Shown piece by piece: positions 1 to 8,576 of a stretch of 64,000 nucleotides of DNA (its first letter is position 1; each line of letters opens with the position of its first letter). A model generated the notes under the pieces. That model did no database searches and had not been told where the DNA came from. It saw nothing but the letters and a program-made list of their open reading frames with translations. Source of the stretch: Pseudomonadota bacterium (GTDB lineage: Bacteria; Myxococcota_A; Polyangia; Polyangiales; Polyangiaceae); NCBI GenBank assembly GCA_023431345.1, contig JAEYWK010000272.1:1-64000 (forward strand), given 5' to 3'. A program made the translations under genes and the position numbers.

Positions 1-2
1 TC

Positions 3-98
3 GCGTACCTGACCGATGTGCTGATGCGGCTGGACTCGACCTCGGCTGATCGGATCGACGAACTTTTGCCGCAAAACTGGGCCGCTCGCCCGCCGTAA
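3..98 (+). CDS. IS66-family transposase, C-terminal end only (cut by window edge)
   Basis: The frame open from base 3 encodes about 31 residues ending in a TAA. It reads AYLTDVLMRLDSTSADRIDE followed by LLPQNW and a short tail. The pattern YLxDVL...RIDELLPxxW is the well-known C-terminal signature of IS66 TnpC (DDE) transposases. The rest of the gene lies left of the window, so intactness of the element cannot be judged. A candidate right inverted repeat follows within 30 bases, and the next gene starts just after it. Confidence 0.85.
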   Translation, partial: AYLTDVLMRLDSTSADRIDELLPQNWAARPP

Positions 99-110
99 GT
101 CAAGAACGGC

Positions 111-127
111 CGTGACCGGACGGATAC
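111..127. repeat. candidate right inverted repeat of the IS66 element
   Basis: The strand CGTGACCGGACGGATAC, read on the minus strand, begins GTATCCGTCCGG. IS66 ends usually begin GTAA followed by a GC-rich stretch, so this is a plausible but not exact right end. If correct, the element stops at about 127, only 6 bases before the ATG at 134, and bases 128-135 would be the expected 8-bp target duplication. The left copy is outside the window. Confidence 0.4.
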
Positions 128-133
128 AGCGCT

Positions 134-973
134 ATGCAGCCCACCGGTCTCCCAGCTAGGCTCGCCTGTCTGGCCCTCCTGGCCGGGTGCCGGAGTAGCA
201 ACGTCAGTAGCGGTCCGGCCGAGCCGTCGAGGTCTGCCCATGCCGCGAGCTCGGTCTCGACGCCGCAGAGTGCAGCGCCTGGGTCGCCGCCAGCTTCGCC
301 TTCATCTGCAACGGGCTCATCGCTGCCCAAGCTCAAGCCTATTTCGTCGAAGGCATTTCCGGAGGGCGTGAGCGAAGCGACGGTGTGCGAAGCGATAGAC
401 TCGAAGGAGCAGGACGTTTGGGTGCGCTTCGGGCACCTGGTGCCGGCGTACGTGACGGGGGCGGTGTACGTGCTGGAGACGGGCCCGGACACCAAGGACA
501 AGCTCTTCAAGTACATCCAAAGCGACTACGTCTACGGCTACTACTCCCAGCAGGCGAGCTGCCGCGGTAACCTGACGCTGCTGTACATCCGGATGATGTT
601 CGAGGAGTCGGAGTACAACGGCAAGCCGTTCGGGCGCGTGCACCTGAGCCAGGCCATCGAGCGAAAGCTTAGGATCAAGACGCGAGAGAGCTTTCAACTC
701 ACGAATGATCAGCAAAGGTTGGCGGAATACTGCGCTGCTGATTCGGACCTTTGTGACCGACTTCTCAAGGTCGACCGCGGAAACGAACAAGATGGCCTTT
801 GCACGTTCGCAGTTTCGGAATGCGCTCGGTTGAGTCGTGAACGCCCCGGCTTGCTGAAGGCTTGCAAGGGCCTTCCAACGCGCCATTTCTCGTGCCTCAA
901 GTTCGCTTTCAGCAGTATGGATAGCGCTCGTTGTTCGGCCGCTGTTGCGGCGGTCCTATGTCCCGAGCGCTAG
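134..973 (+). CDS. lipoprotein, paralogue A of a tandem pair (putative immunity-like protein)
   Basis: 279 residues with a lipoprotein signal ending LLAG-C19, then a Ser/Ala/Pro-rich linker to about residue 65 and a globular part. Roughly the first 190 residues are nearly identical to the protein at 1335-2201. After the shared RESFQL segment the two diverge strongly but keep a similar set of cysteines. It has no recognised domain. The gene converges on a truncated remnant of the large gene found intact at 2204-4849, just as its paralogue converges on the full copy. A duplicated small gene with a conserved front and divergent tail beside a duplicated large-gene 3' end is what immunity/effector modules often look like; that role is inference. 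The start lies about 6 bases after the proposed IS66 end, so the native promoter may be lost. The DNA around its start does not resemble that of paralogue B. Confidence 0.75.
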   Translation: MQPTGLPARLACLALLAGCRSSNVSSGPAEPSRSAHAASSVSTPQSAAPGSPPASPSSATGSSLPKLKPISSKAFPEGVSEATVCEAIDSKEQDVWVRFGHLVPAYVTGAVYVLETGPDTKDKLFKYIQSDYVYGYYSQQASCRGNLTLLYIRMMFEESEYNGKPFGRVHLSQAIERKLRIKTRESFQLTNDQQRLAEYCAADSDLCDRLLKVDRGNEQDGLCTFAVSECARLSRERPGLLKACKGLPTRHFSCLKFAFSSMDSARCSAAVAAVLCPER

Positions 974-1251
974 GCTTTGACCGACAGGGCGGGTTGAACG
1001 TCCACCGAGCGTCTGGCCACCGGCTTTGCTGTCAACGCCTTCGGCCCATCCGCCGCTGCCGGCACGACCAAGGTGCCGTCGCTCCGCCCGATGTCGTCGA
1101 CCTTCACATCGGGGACCTTCAGCTGCACGAGGCAAGTGAGCGATTCGAGCTCGAAGGGTACATTGGTTCGAGGTAGCACGAGCGGCGTGCGAAGTCTCAG
1201 CCGAACGTCGAGCGCGTCTCTTACAACGCCTCGGTGGACACGGAGCGCGCC
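970..1251 (-). pseudogene. truncated 3' remnant of a second copy of the 881-aa gene
   Basis: Read on the minus strand, this segment translates in one frame to a near copy of the last ~95 residues of the protein at 2204-4849. It begins GALRVHR and runs through LRTPLVLPRTNVPFELESLT and DIGRSDGTLVVP to a stop at 970-972. The homology stops abruptly near 1251, with no start codon or upstream domains. Its stop overlaps that of the convergent lipoprotein gene A. Lipoprotein A plus this remnant duplicates lipoprotein B plus the end of the full gene, so one tandem duplication of about 1.2 kb explains both. It is probably not expressed as a protein on its own. Confidence 0.8.
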
Positions 1252-1334
1252 GCCCGAGTGTGACGAGGGGCTTCCACTGGGGCATGACCGCGGTCTGCCG
1301 AAGGTCGGCAGGGTCTGGTAGGCTCCGTACGGTC

Positions 1335-2201
1335 ATGCGAACGGGTCGTTGGCTTTGGATCGTAGGCTGCTTGGCGCTTCTGGACGGGTGCCGAGGTAGC
1401 AACGTCAGTAGCGGTCCGGCCGAGCCGTCGAGGTCTACCCATGCCGCGAGCTCGGCCTCGACGCCGCAGAGTGCAGCGCCTGCGTCGCCGCCAGCTTCAC
1501 CTTCATCTGCAACGGGCTCATCGCTGCCCCAGCTCAAGCCTATTTCGTCGAGGGCATTTCCGGAGGGCGTGAGCGAAGCGACGGTGTGCGAAGCGATAGA
1601 CTCGAAGGAGCCGGACGTTTGGGTGCGCTTCGGGCACCTGGTGCCAGCGTATGTGACGGGGGCGGTGTACGTGCTGGAGACAGGCCCCGAGAACCAGGAC
1701 AAGCTCTTCAAGTACATTCAGAGCGACTACGTCTACGGTTACTACTCGCAGCAGGCGAGCTGCCGCGGCAACCTGACGCTGCTGTACATCCGGATGATGT
1801 ACGACGAATCGGAGTACAACGGCAAACCCTTCGGGCGCATGCACCTGAGCCAGGTCATCGAGCAAAAGTTAGGGATCAAGACGCGAGAGAGCTTTCAGCT
1901 AAGCAATGACGCCGAGAGGTTGGCTGGATACTGTCGCCTCAATGCCGAGCTCTGTGACGCGCTGGAGAAGCTTGACCGAGCGAACAAAGGGGAAGGACTG
2001 TGCGCAGGAACCCTGGCGTTCGTGGGCTTCTCAAGCCAGGACGCGGAGTACGGTTCACGTCTAGCCACATGCAAGGCCCTCCCTCTAGACGATGTCGTGT
2101 GCCCTCACTTCGGCTACCATCTCCACCTCGGCCCAGACACGATTGCTGAGAGAGAGAGCTGCCGTGACCGCATCGCCAAACGACTTGGTATACGAAACTA
2201 G
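1335..2201 (+). CDS. lipoprotein, paralogue B of a tandem pair (putative immunity-like protein)
   Basis: 288 residues if started at the ATG at 1335, which gives a basic n-region (MRTGR), a hydrophobic core and a lipobox-like LLDG-C19; the Asp at -2 is unusual. An in-frame start at 1260 adds 25 residues that would spoil the signal, so it was rejected. The mature part matches paralogue A almost exactly up to about residue 190, including VYGYYSQQASC and LSQ-IE-KL. It then diverges into a different cysteine-bearing tail. It converges on the 881-aa gene with 2 bases between the stop codons. No known family was recognised; a partner role for the large protein is inferred from the co-duplication. 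Confidence 0.8.
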   Translation: MRTGRWLWIVGCLALLDGCRGSNVSSGPAEPSRSTHAASSASTPQSAAPASPPASPSSATGSSLPQLKPISSRAFPEGVSEATVCEAIDSKEPDVWVRFGHLVPAYVTGAVYVLETGPENQDKLFKYIQSDYVYGYYSQQASCRGNLTLLYIRMMYDESEYNGKPFGRMHLSQVIEQKLGIKTRESFQLSNDAERLAGYCRLNAELCDALEKLDRANKGEGLCAGTLAFVGFSSQDAEYGSRLATCKALPLDDVVCPHFGYHLHLGPDTIAERESCRDRIAKRLGIRN

Positions 2202-2203
2202 CT

Positions 2204-4849
2204 TCAAATCTTGACCGAGGCTCTTCCGTCGACCTCCGCTCGCCCCCTTCGAACGATAACGGCTGGAACGGCCTTCGGCCCATCTACGGTCGTCGGCACC
2301 ACCAAGGTGCCGTCGCTCTGGCCGATGTCGTCGACCTTCACGTCGGGGACTTTGAGCTGCACGAGGCACGTGAGCGATTCGAGCTCGAAGGGTACGTTGG
2401 TTCGAGGTTGTACGAGCGGCGTGCGAAGTCTCAGCCGAACGTCGAGCGCGTCTCTTCCACCGTCCCGGTGCACACGGATGGCGCCGACCGTCTGGTAGTT
2501 GTTCCTGTCGTCGACCAGGACGGGGGCTCCGGTCGGACTCTTGGGGATTAGGACGGTGGCTTTGCCGTTCAAGGTGACGGAGGGTAGTGCGCCTCCGGGC
2601 AGGACGTAGACGGCGGTGTAGACGAGCTCGAAAGAGCAGGCCAGGCGTAAGCTCGCCGGCGTGATGCGGACGATGCCGTCCGACGCGAGCGGGCCTGGCA
2701 GGACTGCGTTCGCGCCCGATACCTCGAAGGAGTAGAAGATTTGCTGAAACGCCTTGAGCTGTCGGATCAGGCCGCGCGGCGAGTCGCCGTCCCATTCGTC
2801 GAAACTTCGGCGGCACTGGCTCCACCCCGGGCTGAGCGCGCGCGACTTGTGGTCCCGCCCGAACACGCAGAACTTGAGCATCTGCTCGAGCTCCGTGTCC
2901 GCTGCGAAGACCGACCAGATGAAACCAGCGGCGCTGACGGCGGTGCCAATGCCGATGGTCCACAGCGCGAACGGGCCGGTGGTGCCGGAGACCAAGATCA
3001 CGGCCGAGCCGGTGGCGACCAGCACGGCGCCGAAGCCTTCCGTCATGTGGGCGACAGCCTTGTCCCAGTCTCCCCGGTCGAAGGCGTCGGCCGTGCTCAG
3101 TGACGCGCTGGTCAATGAGGCAACGGCACCCAGCAACCCCAGCGTGCTGGAGAGACGGTTGCCGGCGAGTGCTCCGCCCACGTTGAGCTTGCCAGCCATC
3201 CGAGCGCGGACGTTTTCCAGCAAGGGTGCTCCTTGAACTTGGTCGACGAACCCGAAAGAAGCGCCAGCCAGATCGGCCATGCCCATGGCGCGGGCTCGAG
3301 CGTCGCCCCCCTCGTCCAGCGCGGCGCGCAGGGCGGCATAGGCGACGCCGAGGTTGAGCACGGCTGCGACGCGGTTCAGGTGGTCGGCCGTCAACTTGGT
3401 GGCCCTGATCAGTCGCCGAACGGCTCCGACCCGAAACTCGGGCATCGGCACCGATACGACCGTCGTCTTCATGTTCGCCACCGGAGCTTCGAGTTGCAGC
3501 GGTGTCACATCGAGATCCAACACTCGGGTCTGAAACGTGAACGCCAGGCTATCCGCGAAGGATCGGAGGTCCTGGACGAGCGAGGTGGTCGGATTGGGGC
3601 CGCTGACCACGCGCTGGCGAACTGCGGTGGCCATGGCGACGAAGCCGGCCCAGGTTTGGAACACCGCCGCGGAGGCCTTTTCGGCGATCGTCCTTTGCTC
3701 CGCGGAGCTCCGCGTCGTACGAAAGATGAACTCGTTGATGACGTTCAGGACGCCCGACGGCGCCGGCGAGCTTCCCTGATCGATCCGCCGCCGCAGATCC
3801 ATCAGGTACTGCACGCCGTGGTCCGCTTCTGAAAGCCGCGCGAGCGCATTCGCGACGGCGAAGACGTAGTTGTCGTAGCTGGCGTCGGGCTGACCCTGAT
3901 TGCGGTCCCACCAGTCATCCGCCGACGTGAATAGAGCGCTCTCGAGCCAGGCGATGAGCTCGAACGCGGCTATTTCTCGGAGCTCGACGAGCCTCGAGAC
4001 GAAGGCCTGGTACTGCTCGACCTCTTGCTCGGGGAAACCAACGCGGAGAGTCTGAAAGAAGAGGCCCCCCTGCGTCGGCGCGGCGCGCTTCAGCGCGACC
4101 AGGTTGTCGGCGATGGCCTTCCGCAGCCGCGCCAAGTCGCCCTCACGGCGCGCCTTGCGGTCCGCATCGCTGCGCGCGGGAGGGCGATCGATCTCTTGCG
4201 CCGAAGCCAGGAAGTTGTCCGCGGCCTCGTAGTACTTGCGGGTCAAGTCGTCCGCGAGAAACAGCGGATCGACGACGGGTACGACCCAGGGCGACCTCTG
4301 GTTCGGCGCGCTGGTGCCGTTTTTCACCCCCAGCGCGACGCCGGTGCCCAGCTTGGGGACCGTGGCAGGGCGCTGCGCCTCGAGCGCCGCGATCGCGGTT
4401 AGCGGGAGCAGGATCGGAGCGGCGATGGTGTAAGACTCGGCGACCCCGCGAATATCTGGCTCGAGCTCGAAGCTTTCGATGGTCGTCTGGGCGCTGAACG
4501 GCGGCGGGCTGCCGGATATCATGGCTTGCTTGTATTCGCTGCCGAAGCAAGCCGCCTGTGTGCCGTCGGCCTCGACGCGAATCACCATGTACAAGCCGTT
4601 GGGGCCGCTGCCGACCTCCATCCGGACCGCCATGAAGATCGTAAGGAACCGCGGGTCCATGAACACGTAGACGAAGCGCTGCGTGGGCCACTTCGCCTCC
4701 GAGAGCACGATCTCGTCGCTTGCCGTGCGCGGTATCAAAAACTCGAAGTCCGGCGTCTTCGTGCTCTGCGAGTTGGTGCGGAGCGACGTGTAGGGCCGGA
4801 AAACAGTGGGTCGGCTGAGGTCGACCCGTACGGCGCGCGGTCCGGCCAT
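2204..4849 (-). CDS. 881-aa protein with hydrophobic C-terminal region, candidate pore-forming effector
   Basis: This large protein matches no family I can name with certainty. Residues 1-150 look beta-rich. Residues 200-410 are mostly helical and charged. Hydrophobic segments lie near 566-584, 605-623 and 626-650 (GAVLVATGSAVILV, ALWTIGIGTAVSAAGFIW), followed by a beta-rich end of about 200 residues. Length, late membrane segments and soluble N-terminal half resemble VasX-like colicin-type T6SS effectors, but no MIX or PAAR motif is visible. The ATG lies one base after the stop of the OmpA-like gene, so the two are translationally coupled. The last ~95 codons are duplicated at 970-1251 next to a second lipoprotein gene. 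The effector idea rests on this context and is inference. Confidence 0.7.
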   Translation of the reverse strand: MAGPRAVRVDLSRPTVFRPYTSLRTNSQSTKTPDFEFLIPRTASDEIVLSEAKWPTQRFVYVFMDPRFLTIFMAVRMEVGSGPNGLYMVIRVEADGTQAACFGSEYKQAMISGSPPPFSAQTTIESFELEPDIRGVAESYTIAAPILLPLTAIAALEAQRPATVPKLGTGVALGVKNGTSAPNQRSPWVVPVVDPLFLADDLTRKYYEAADNFLASAQEIDRPPARSDADRKARREGDLARLRKAIADNLVALKRAAPTQGGLFFQTLRVGFPEQEVEQYQAFVSRLVELREIAAFELIAWLESALFTSADDWWDRNQGQPDASYDNYVFAVANALARLSEADHGVQYLMDLRRRIDQGSSPAPSGVLNVINEFIFRTTRSSAEQRTIAEKASAAVFQTWAGFVAMATAVRQRVVSGPNPTTSLVQDLRSFADSLAFTFQTRVLDLDVTPLQLEAPVANMKTTVVSVPMPEFRVGAVRRLIRATKLTADHLNRVAAVLNLGVAYAALRAALDEGGDARARAMGMADLAGASFGFVDQVQGAPLLENVRARMAGKLNVGGALAGNRLSSTLGLLGAVASLTSASLSTADAFDRGDWDKAVAHMTEGFGAVLVATGSAVILVSGTTGPFALWTIGIGTAVSAAGFIWSVFAADTELEQMLKFCVFGRDHKSRALSPGWSQCRRSFDEWDGDSPRGLIRQLKAFQQIFYSFEVSGANAVLPGPLASDGIVRITPASLRLACSFELVYTAVYVLPGGALPSVTLNGKATVLIPKSPTGAPVLVDDRNNYQTVGAIRVHRDGGRDALDVRLRLRTPLVQPRTNVPFELESLTCLVQLKVPDVKVDDIGQSDGTLVVPTTVDGPKAVPAVIVRRGRAEVDGRASVKI

Positions 4850-4850
4850 T

Positions 4851-6764
4851 TTAGACGAGCGCTCCTTCGACGTCGTAGCCGAGGAAGGTCAACGACTCTT
4901 CGCTCTTGGAAGGCCCGATGGTGGTGACGCGGGTCTTGGGAGGGGTGGCTCCCGCCAGCAGCGCCTCCGGCGGGAACCGTGATGCCAGCACGATCGCCGT
5001 GCCGTCGATGATTTGTTCGAGGGTGAGCGGCGAGTCCATCGGAATCTCCGAGAAGTCGAGCAAGAGGGTCTCGTCTTGCTCGCCCGCCGCATCCTCTTCG
5101 GATAGGCGGCGCTGGTAAGTTCCGGCGTCGTTGCGAAGCTCGTAGAGGACGCCCGAGCGCACCCCGTTCGGGCGGTACAAGCCGAGCGTGAGCGTCAGGT
5201 GCGGCTTGGCACCGCCCGGGCGTAGCGGCAGGGGGGAGCGCTCGTAGGTGCCGGGCAAGTAGAGCTCGCTCGTCTCCGGGTCGTCCTGGGCGTGAGCCAG
5301 ATCCGGTATCTCGTCGGGATCGAGCAGCAGCAGCTCGACGCGACGGTTGGTCTGACTGCGGAAGTCGTCGACCCCCAGCTCTTCGACCGGAAAATGCTCA
5401 CCGAAGCCGAGCGCCTTGCGGTCGTCGTCGGCGAACACCAACAGCTTTCTGAGCTCGGCAACGCCGGCTGCGTCCTCGCCTAGCTCTTCGGCCAACGCCA
5501 GCTCGTACAGGTCGAAGAACGCTCCCCAAGTTTGTTTGCCCACCGAGCCATCGACCGCGATGGGGCCTCGTGCGATGCCCATGTCCACGCGATTTTCGTT
5601 GTACGCTTCTTGAAAGCGACGCACCGGCCCCGCTGCCGTGCCGATGTTGTCATCGATCTTGCCGGGGTCACAGGGAAAGCTGAAGTCGGGGAAGGCGCGC
5701 GGCACCCAAGCCAGGATCTGTTTGTAGTCAGCGACGGTGTGGCGCGCGTCACACAGTGCTTGGAACGCCGCGCGATCACCCGTGAGCAGCGCGAGCGCGC
5801 ACTCGGCGCGTTCCTGGCTCAGCTTCTGGTTGAACTTCTCGGTGGCTGTCGTGTCCGCGTGACCCGCGATGAAGAGCTGCTTGCCGGGACGCTCCTCGTT
5901 GAGCCGCAGCACCAGGGCGAAGCCACTCACGCTGGTCAGGCTCTGATGGTCTTCCGAGGCGTCGCCGGGAGCTTCGCCTTCGGGAAGGATGACAGCGCTG
6001 TTCGTGCGTAGCAGGCTGTCGTCGAGCTCGATGAACTGCACCTTCGGGCCGACTTGGTCAGCGACAAGCTCGATCGTTTCGACTACGCGCTTGCGCCACA
6101 GCGGGTATTCGGGGCTTCCCGGCTTCGAGGTGTCGCCAGGCGGAGGCGGCGTGATGCCGAACTCGGCGTCGAAGAAGTAGAGCTCCACGCGCCGGTCGCT
6201 CGGGTCGCGCTGCTCATTGGCCGCACCTGCATCGACGTTCTCGCCGGCCTCATCGAGCGGAAAGGCCTCGCCGCAGCCGTGCGCCGTCGCCTCGACTGCT
6301 CCCGTCAAGTCGTCGAGCGATGCCCCATCGAGCGACAGGTACTCCTCGACCAACGCGCGGCGCGTGTTCTTGCCCGCGTCCCCGTCGATCTCGAGGCCAC
6401 GCGTCCGTTGGTACCAGCGCACCGCTTCTTCGCCCTTCGGCTTGTGCCGAAAATCGGGCATCGCGATGATCATCAGGTGGTCTTCGGTCTTGCCCCAGCG
6501 ACGCTTGGCGTCGACGCCTTCGCCGTAGAAGGCGAGCCAGGCGTCGACGTCGTCCTTCAGGTAGGCGACCGTGGCTCGCGCGCGCTCGAGGGAGAGCTTC
6601 TCGTTGAAGTCGGTGCTTCCGCGCGTGTCGGCGTGCCCCACGACCAAGAGCTTGCACGGCGCATTGTCGAAGTAGAGCTTGCGTAGCAGACGCACGCTCG
6701 GCAGTGCCGTGGGCAGCAAGAAAGCCTTGTTCGTGTTGAAGAAGAGCTGCAGCCTCGCCAGCAC
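4851..6764 (-). CDS. tandem OmpA-like / peptidoglycan-binding-like protein, 3' part of a frameshifted gene
   Basis: The ORF of 637 residues carries two OmpA-like blocks: LLVVGHADTRGSTDFNEKLS near residues 38-60 and FIAGHADTTATEKFNQKLSQ near 300. Each is followed by a putative peptidoglycan-binding helix pair (EEAVRWYQRTRGLEIDGDAG and PVRRFQEAYNENR with IAVDGSVGKQTW) and by an NRRVEL-type strand. Such tandem OmpA proteins occur near T6SS-like effectors in myxobacteria and could anchor or carry cargo in the envelope. The only start is a GTG at 6764 with no ribosome site, lying inside the upstream ORF. The first residues (LARLQLFFNTNKAFLLP) read as the middle of a domain, so this is probably the second half of one gene broken near 6764-6780. 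It is followed one base later by the 881-aa gene. Confidence 0.75.
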   Translation of the reverse strand: MLARLQLFFNTNKAFLLPTALPSVRLLRKLYFDNAPCKLLVVGHADTRGSTDFNEKLSLERARATVAYLKDDVDAWLAFYGEGVDAKRRWGKTEDHLMIIAMPDFRHKPKGEEAVRWYQRTRGLEIDGDAGKNTRRALVEEYLSLDGASLDDLTGAVEATAHGCGEAFPLDEAGENVDAGAANEQRDPSDRRVELYFFDAEFGITPPPPGDTSKPGSPEYPLWRKRVVETIELVADQVGPKVQFIELDDSLLRTNSAVILPEGEAPGDASEDHQSLTSVSGFALVLRLNEERPGKQLFIAGHADTTATEKFNQKLSQERAECALALLTGDRAAFQALCDARHTVADYKQILAWVPRAFPDFSFPCDPGKIDDNIGTAAGPVRRFQEAYNENRVDMGIARGPIAVDGSVGKQTWGAFFDLYELALAEELGEDAAGVAELRKLLVFADDDRKALGFGEHFPVEELGVDDFRSQTNRRVELLLLDPDEIPDLAHAQDDPETSELYLPGTYERSPLPLRPGGAKPHLTLTLGLYRPNGVRSGVLYELRNDAGTYQRRLSEEDAAGEQDETLLLDFSEIPMDSPLTLEQIIDGTAIVLASRFPPEALLAGATPPKTRVTTIGPSKSEESLTFLGYDVEGALV

Positions 6765-7792
6765 GAACGCGGCACGGCGCCGAGGCGACGCACCTGGGGC
6801 TCGCCCGTGCCCGGTTCGAGCACCACCAGAGGGCTCTCCACGATATCCATCGCGCGATCGGGGTCGCTGGGCTCGAAGAAGTCGAGGCCGAGCGAGAGCT
6901 GATAGTCACCCGGAAAGACCTGTTCGTGGAGCAGGCGCCCTTGATCGTCCGTCGTACCCTCGAACGACTGAGGTCCCGTGATTCGATAGGTTCGGTTCGC
7001 GTGCCGCACGCGCCCCGTCTTGTCCCAAAGCTCGACGAAGAGCTTGCCGAGCGGCGGCTTGATGACGACGGTGTTGGGAAGCTCGGCTTTTAGAGCGAAA
7101 GGCCCGAGCTCACCCCCTCGGAACACGACCTCCGTCGTGTTGGACTCCTTGGGTGGCTTGCCGGGTCGGAAGGTCTGCCAGCGTGGATCGAGCACTTGGG
7201 AGAGCGCGTCCGGATCGAGGATCGCCATAGTCGCGCTCGCTGACTGGACGCCTTCCAGGAGCGCCAGGCCGGCCGCATTCGTCGGTCGCGTTTGCGCACC
7301 ATCGGCGGTGAACTCCGCGTCGATGCCGGAGATGGATTTGCCGACTTCGTCGACGAGACGAACTTCGAAGGTGCGGGTGGGGGACTCGCGGCGCGGTGGC
7401 GGCAGCGGTGGGAGCTCGGGCTCGAAGAGGTCGCGTCTCTCGGTCAACGACGCGACGCGCTCGCGCTCGACGACGAGTCTCCCCGCGACGAGCTCGCCCT
7501 CGATGCGGCGCGCGACGCCGCCGAACGAGCTGCCGGGCGGCGAGAGCGGATCCGAAGGGACCGAGGGGTCGAAGCCGAAGCCGAAACTGCCACCGTCGAG
7601 GAGCCGCATGAGCTCGCGCGCCGCCCGAACGACTGCGGGATCCCCCATCTCGAACCCGAAGCGGAATTGACTGGCGGCCCACCGCGCGAGCTCGAGCTGC
7701 TCGCCCTCGGGTCGCCCTCGCCCGCGCTCCACCCGCACCGTGAAGTCCTCGAACGGGGTCCTCACGACCACCGCGTCAACACCCAACGCCAC
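6557..7792 (-). CDS. N-terminal part of the same OmpA-like protein (frameshift near 6764-6780)
   Basis: The frame opens at a GTG at 7792 (VALGVDAVVVRTPFEDF) with no clear Shine-Dalgarno. It encodes a helical N-terminus and two Ig- or carbohydrate-binding-like beta domains (FEVRLVDEVGKSISGIDAEF; YRITGPQSFEGTTDDQGRLL). Up to LEPGTGEPQVRRLGAV the residues look like protein. After about 6780 the frame becomes Ser/Arg/Cys-rich nonsense (SCWRGCSSSSTRTR), while the -1 frame carries the OmpA domain of the neighbouring ORF. A single -1 shift in the GCCGTGCCGCG region joins both into one protein of about 970 residues. This is a real mutation or an assembly error. I see no slippery heptamer that would support programmed frameshifting. 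Confidence 0.65.
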   Translation of the reverse strand: MALGVDAVVVRTPFEDFTVRVERGRGRPEGEQLELARWAASQFRFGFEMGDPAVVRAARELMRLLDGGSFGFGFDPSVPSDPLSPPGSSFGGVARRIEGELVAGRLVVERERVASLTERRDLFEPELPPLPPPRRESPTRTFEVRLVDEVGKSISGIDAEFTADGAQTRPTNAAGLALLEGVQSASATMAILDPDALSQVLDPRWQTFRPGKPPKESNTTEVVFRGGELGPFALKAELPNTVVIKPPLGKLFVELWDKTGRVRHANRTYRITGPQSFEGTTDDQGRLLHEQVFPGDYQLSLGLDFFEPSDPDRAMDIVESPLVVLEPGTGEPQVRRLGAVPRSCWRGCSSSSTRTRLSCCPRHCRACVCYASSTSTMRRASSWSWGTPTRAEAPTSTRSSPSSAREPRSPT

Positions 7793-8081
7793 GGGCCCTA
7801 GGTTAGTCGTTGCTGGGCTTGGATTGAAGTGCGGGGCCGTGCTGACTGGGGAATTCAGTGCCGGGCTGGCACTACGGGCGATCAGGCCATAGGGCCGCTA
7901 CCCGCGGGCTTCGGGTCGGCGAGCTCGAGGGACGCTCGCACGCTCTCGTTGACGTCCGTTCCTCGCCGAGGGCGGCTGGCTTCAGTCTCGCCGTGGGCAG
8001 CGTCACCGCCGTCGCGGAGGAGACGAGCCTCCTCCGCGTTCCTCGGCGTGCTCTGCGGTCACGACGGCGTCGCGCAGCCGA

Positions 8082-8576
8082 CTAGCCCCTTCGCGCAGCG
8101 TCGATGGCGGCGACGTCGATTTTGCCCATCGTCATCATCGCCTCGAAGGCGCGGCGGCCTTCGTCCCCTCCAGCCGTCATGGCCTCCGTCAAGGTGCGGG
8201 GGGTGATCTGCCAGTTTAGACCCCAGCGATCCTTGCACCAGCCGCACGCGCTCGCTCGGCCACCGTTTCCGACGATGGCGTTCCAGTAGCGGTCGGTCTC
8301 TTCTTGCGTGTCGGTGGCGATCTGGAATGAGAACGCCTCCGTTTGCGGGAAGGTCGGCCCGCCGTTGAGACCGACGCAGGGTATGCCGACCACGGTGAAA
8401 CGTACTGTCAGCACCTGGCCCGCCTTCCCTCCGGGGAAGTCGGTGGGCGCCCGATAGACGCCGTCGACGGACGAGTCAGGGAAGGTCTCTGCGTAGAAGC
8501 GAGCGGCGGCTTCGGCTTCGCCGTCGAACCAAAGGCAGATGATGTTCTTGGGTAGGGAATGGGTCTTGATGGTCAT
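8082..8576 (-). CDS. VOC-superfamily PhnB-like protein
   Basis: 164 residues from the ATG at 8576 (MTIKTHSLPKNIICLWFDG). The upstream extension of the frame has no coding character. The protein shows the PhnB/3-dmu-9_3-mt pattern: AARFYAETFPDS near the N-terminus, a central FSFQIATDTQEETDRYWNAI, and the typical closing block CGWCKDRWGLNWQITP. The family belongs to the vicinal-oxygen-chelate fold; most members have unknown substrates. The ATG overlaps the TGA of the TetR gene (ATGA), so the two form one operon and the TetR protein probably controls it. Confidence 0.88.
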   Translation of the reverse strand: MTIKTHSLPKNIICLWFDGEAEAAARFYAETFPDSSVDGVYRAPTDFPGGKAGQVLTVRFTVVGIPCVGLNGGPTFPQTEAFSFQIATDTQEETDRYWNAIVGNGGRASACGWCKDRWGLNWQITPRTLTEAMTAGGDEGRRAFEAMMTMGKIDVAAIDAARRG

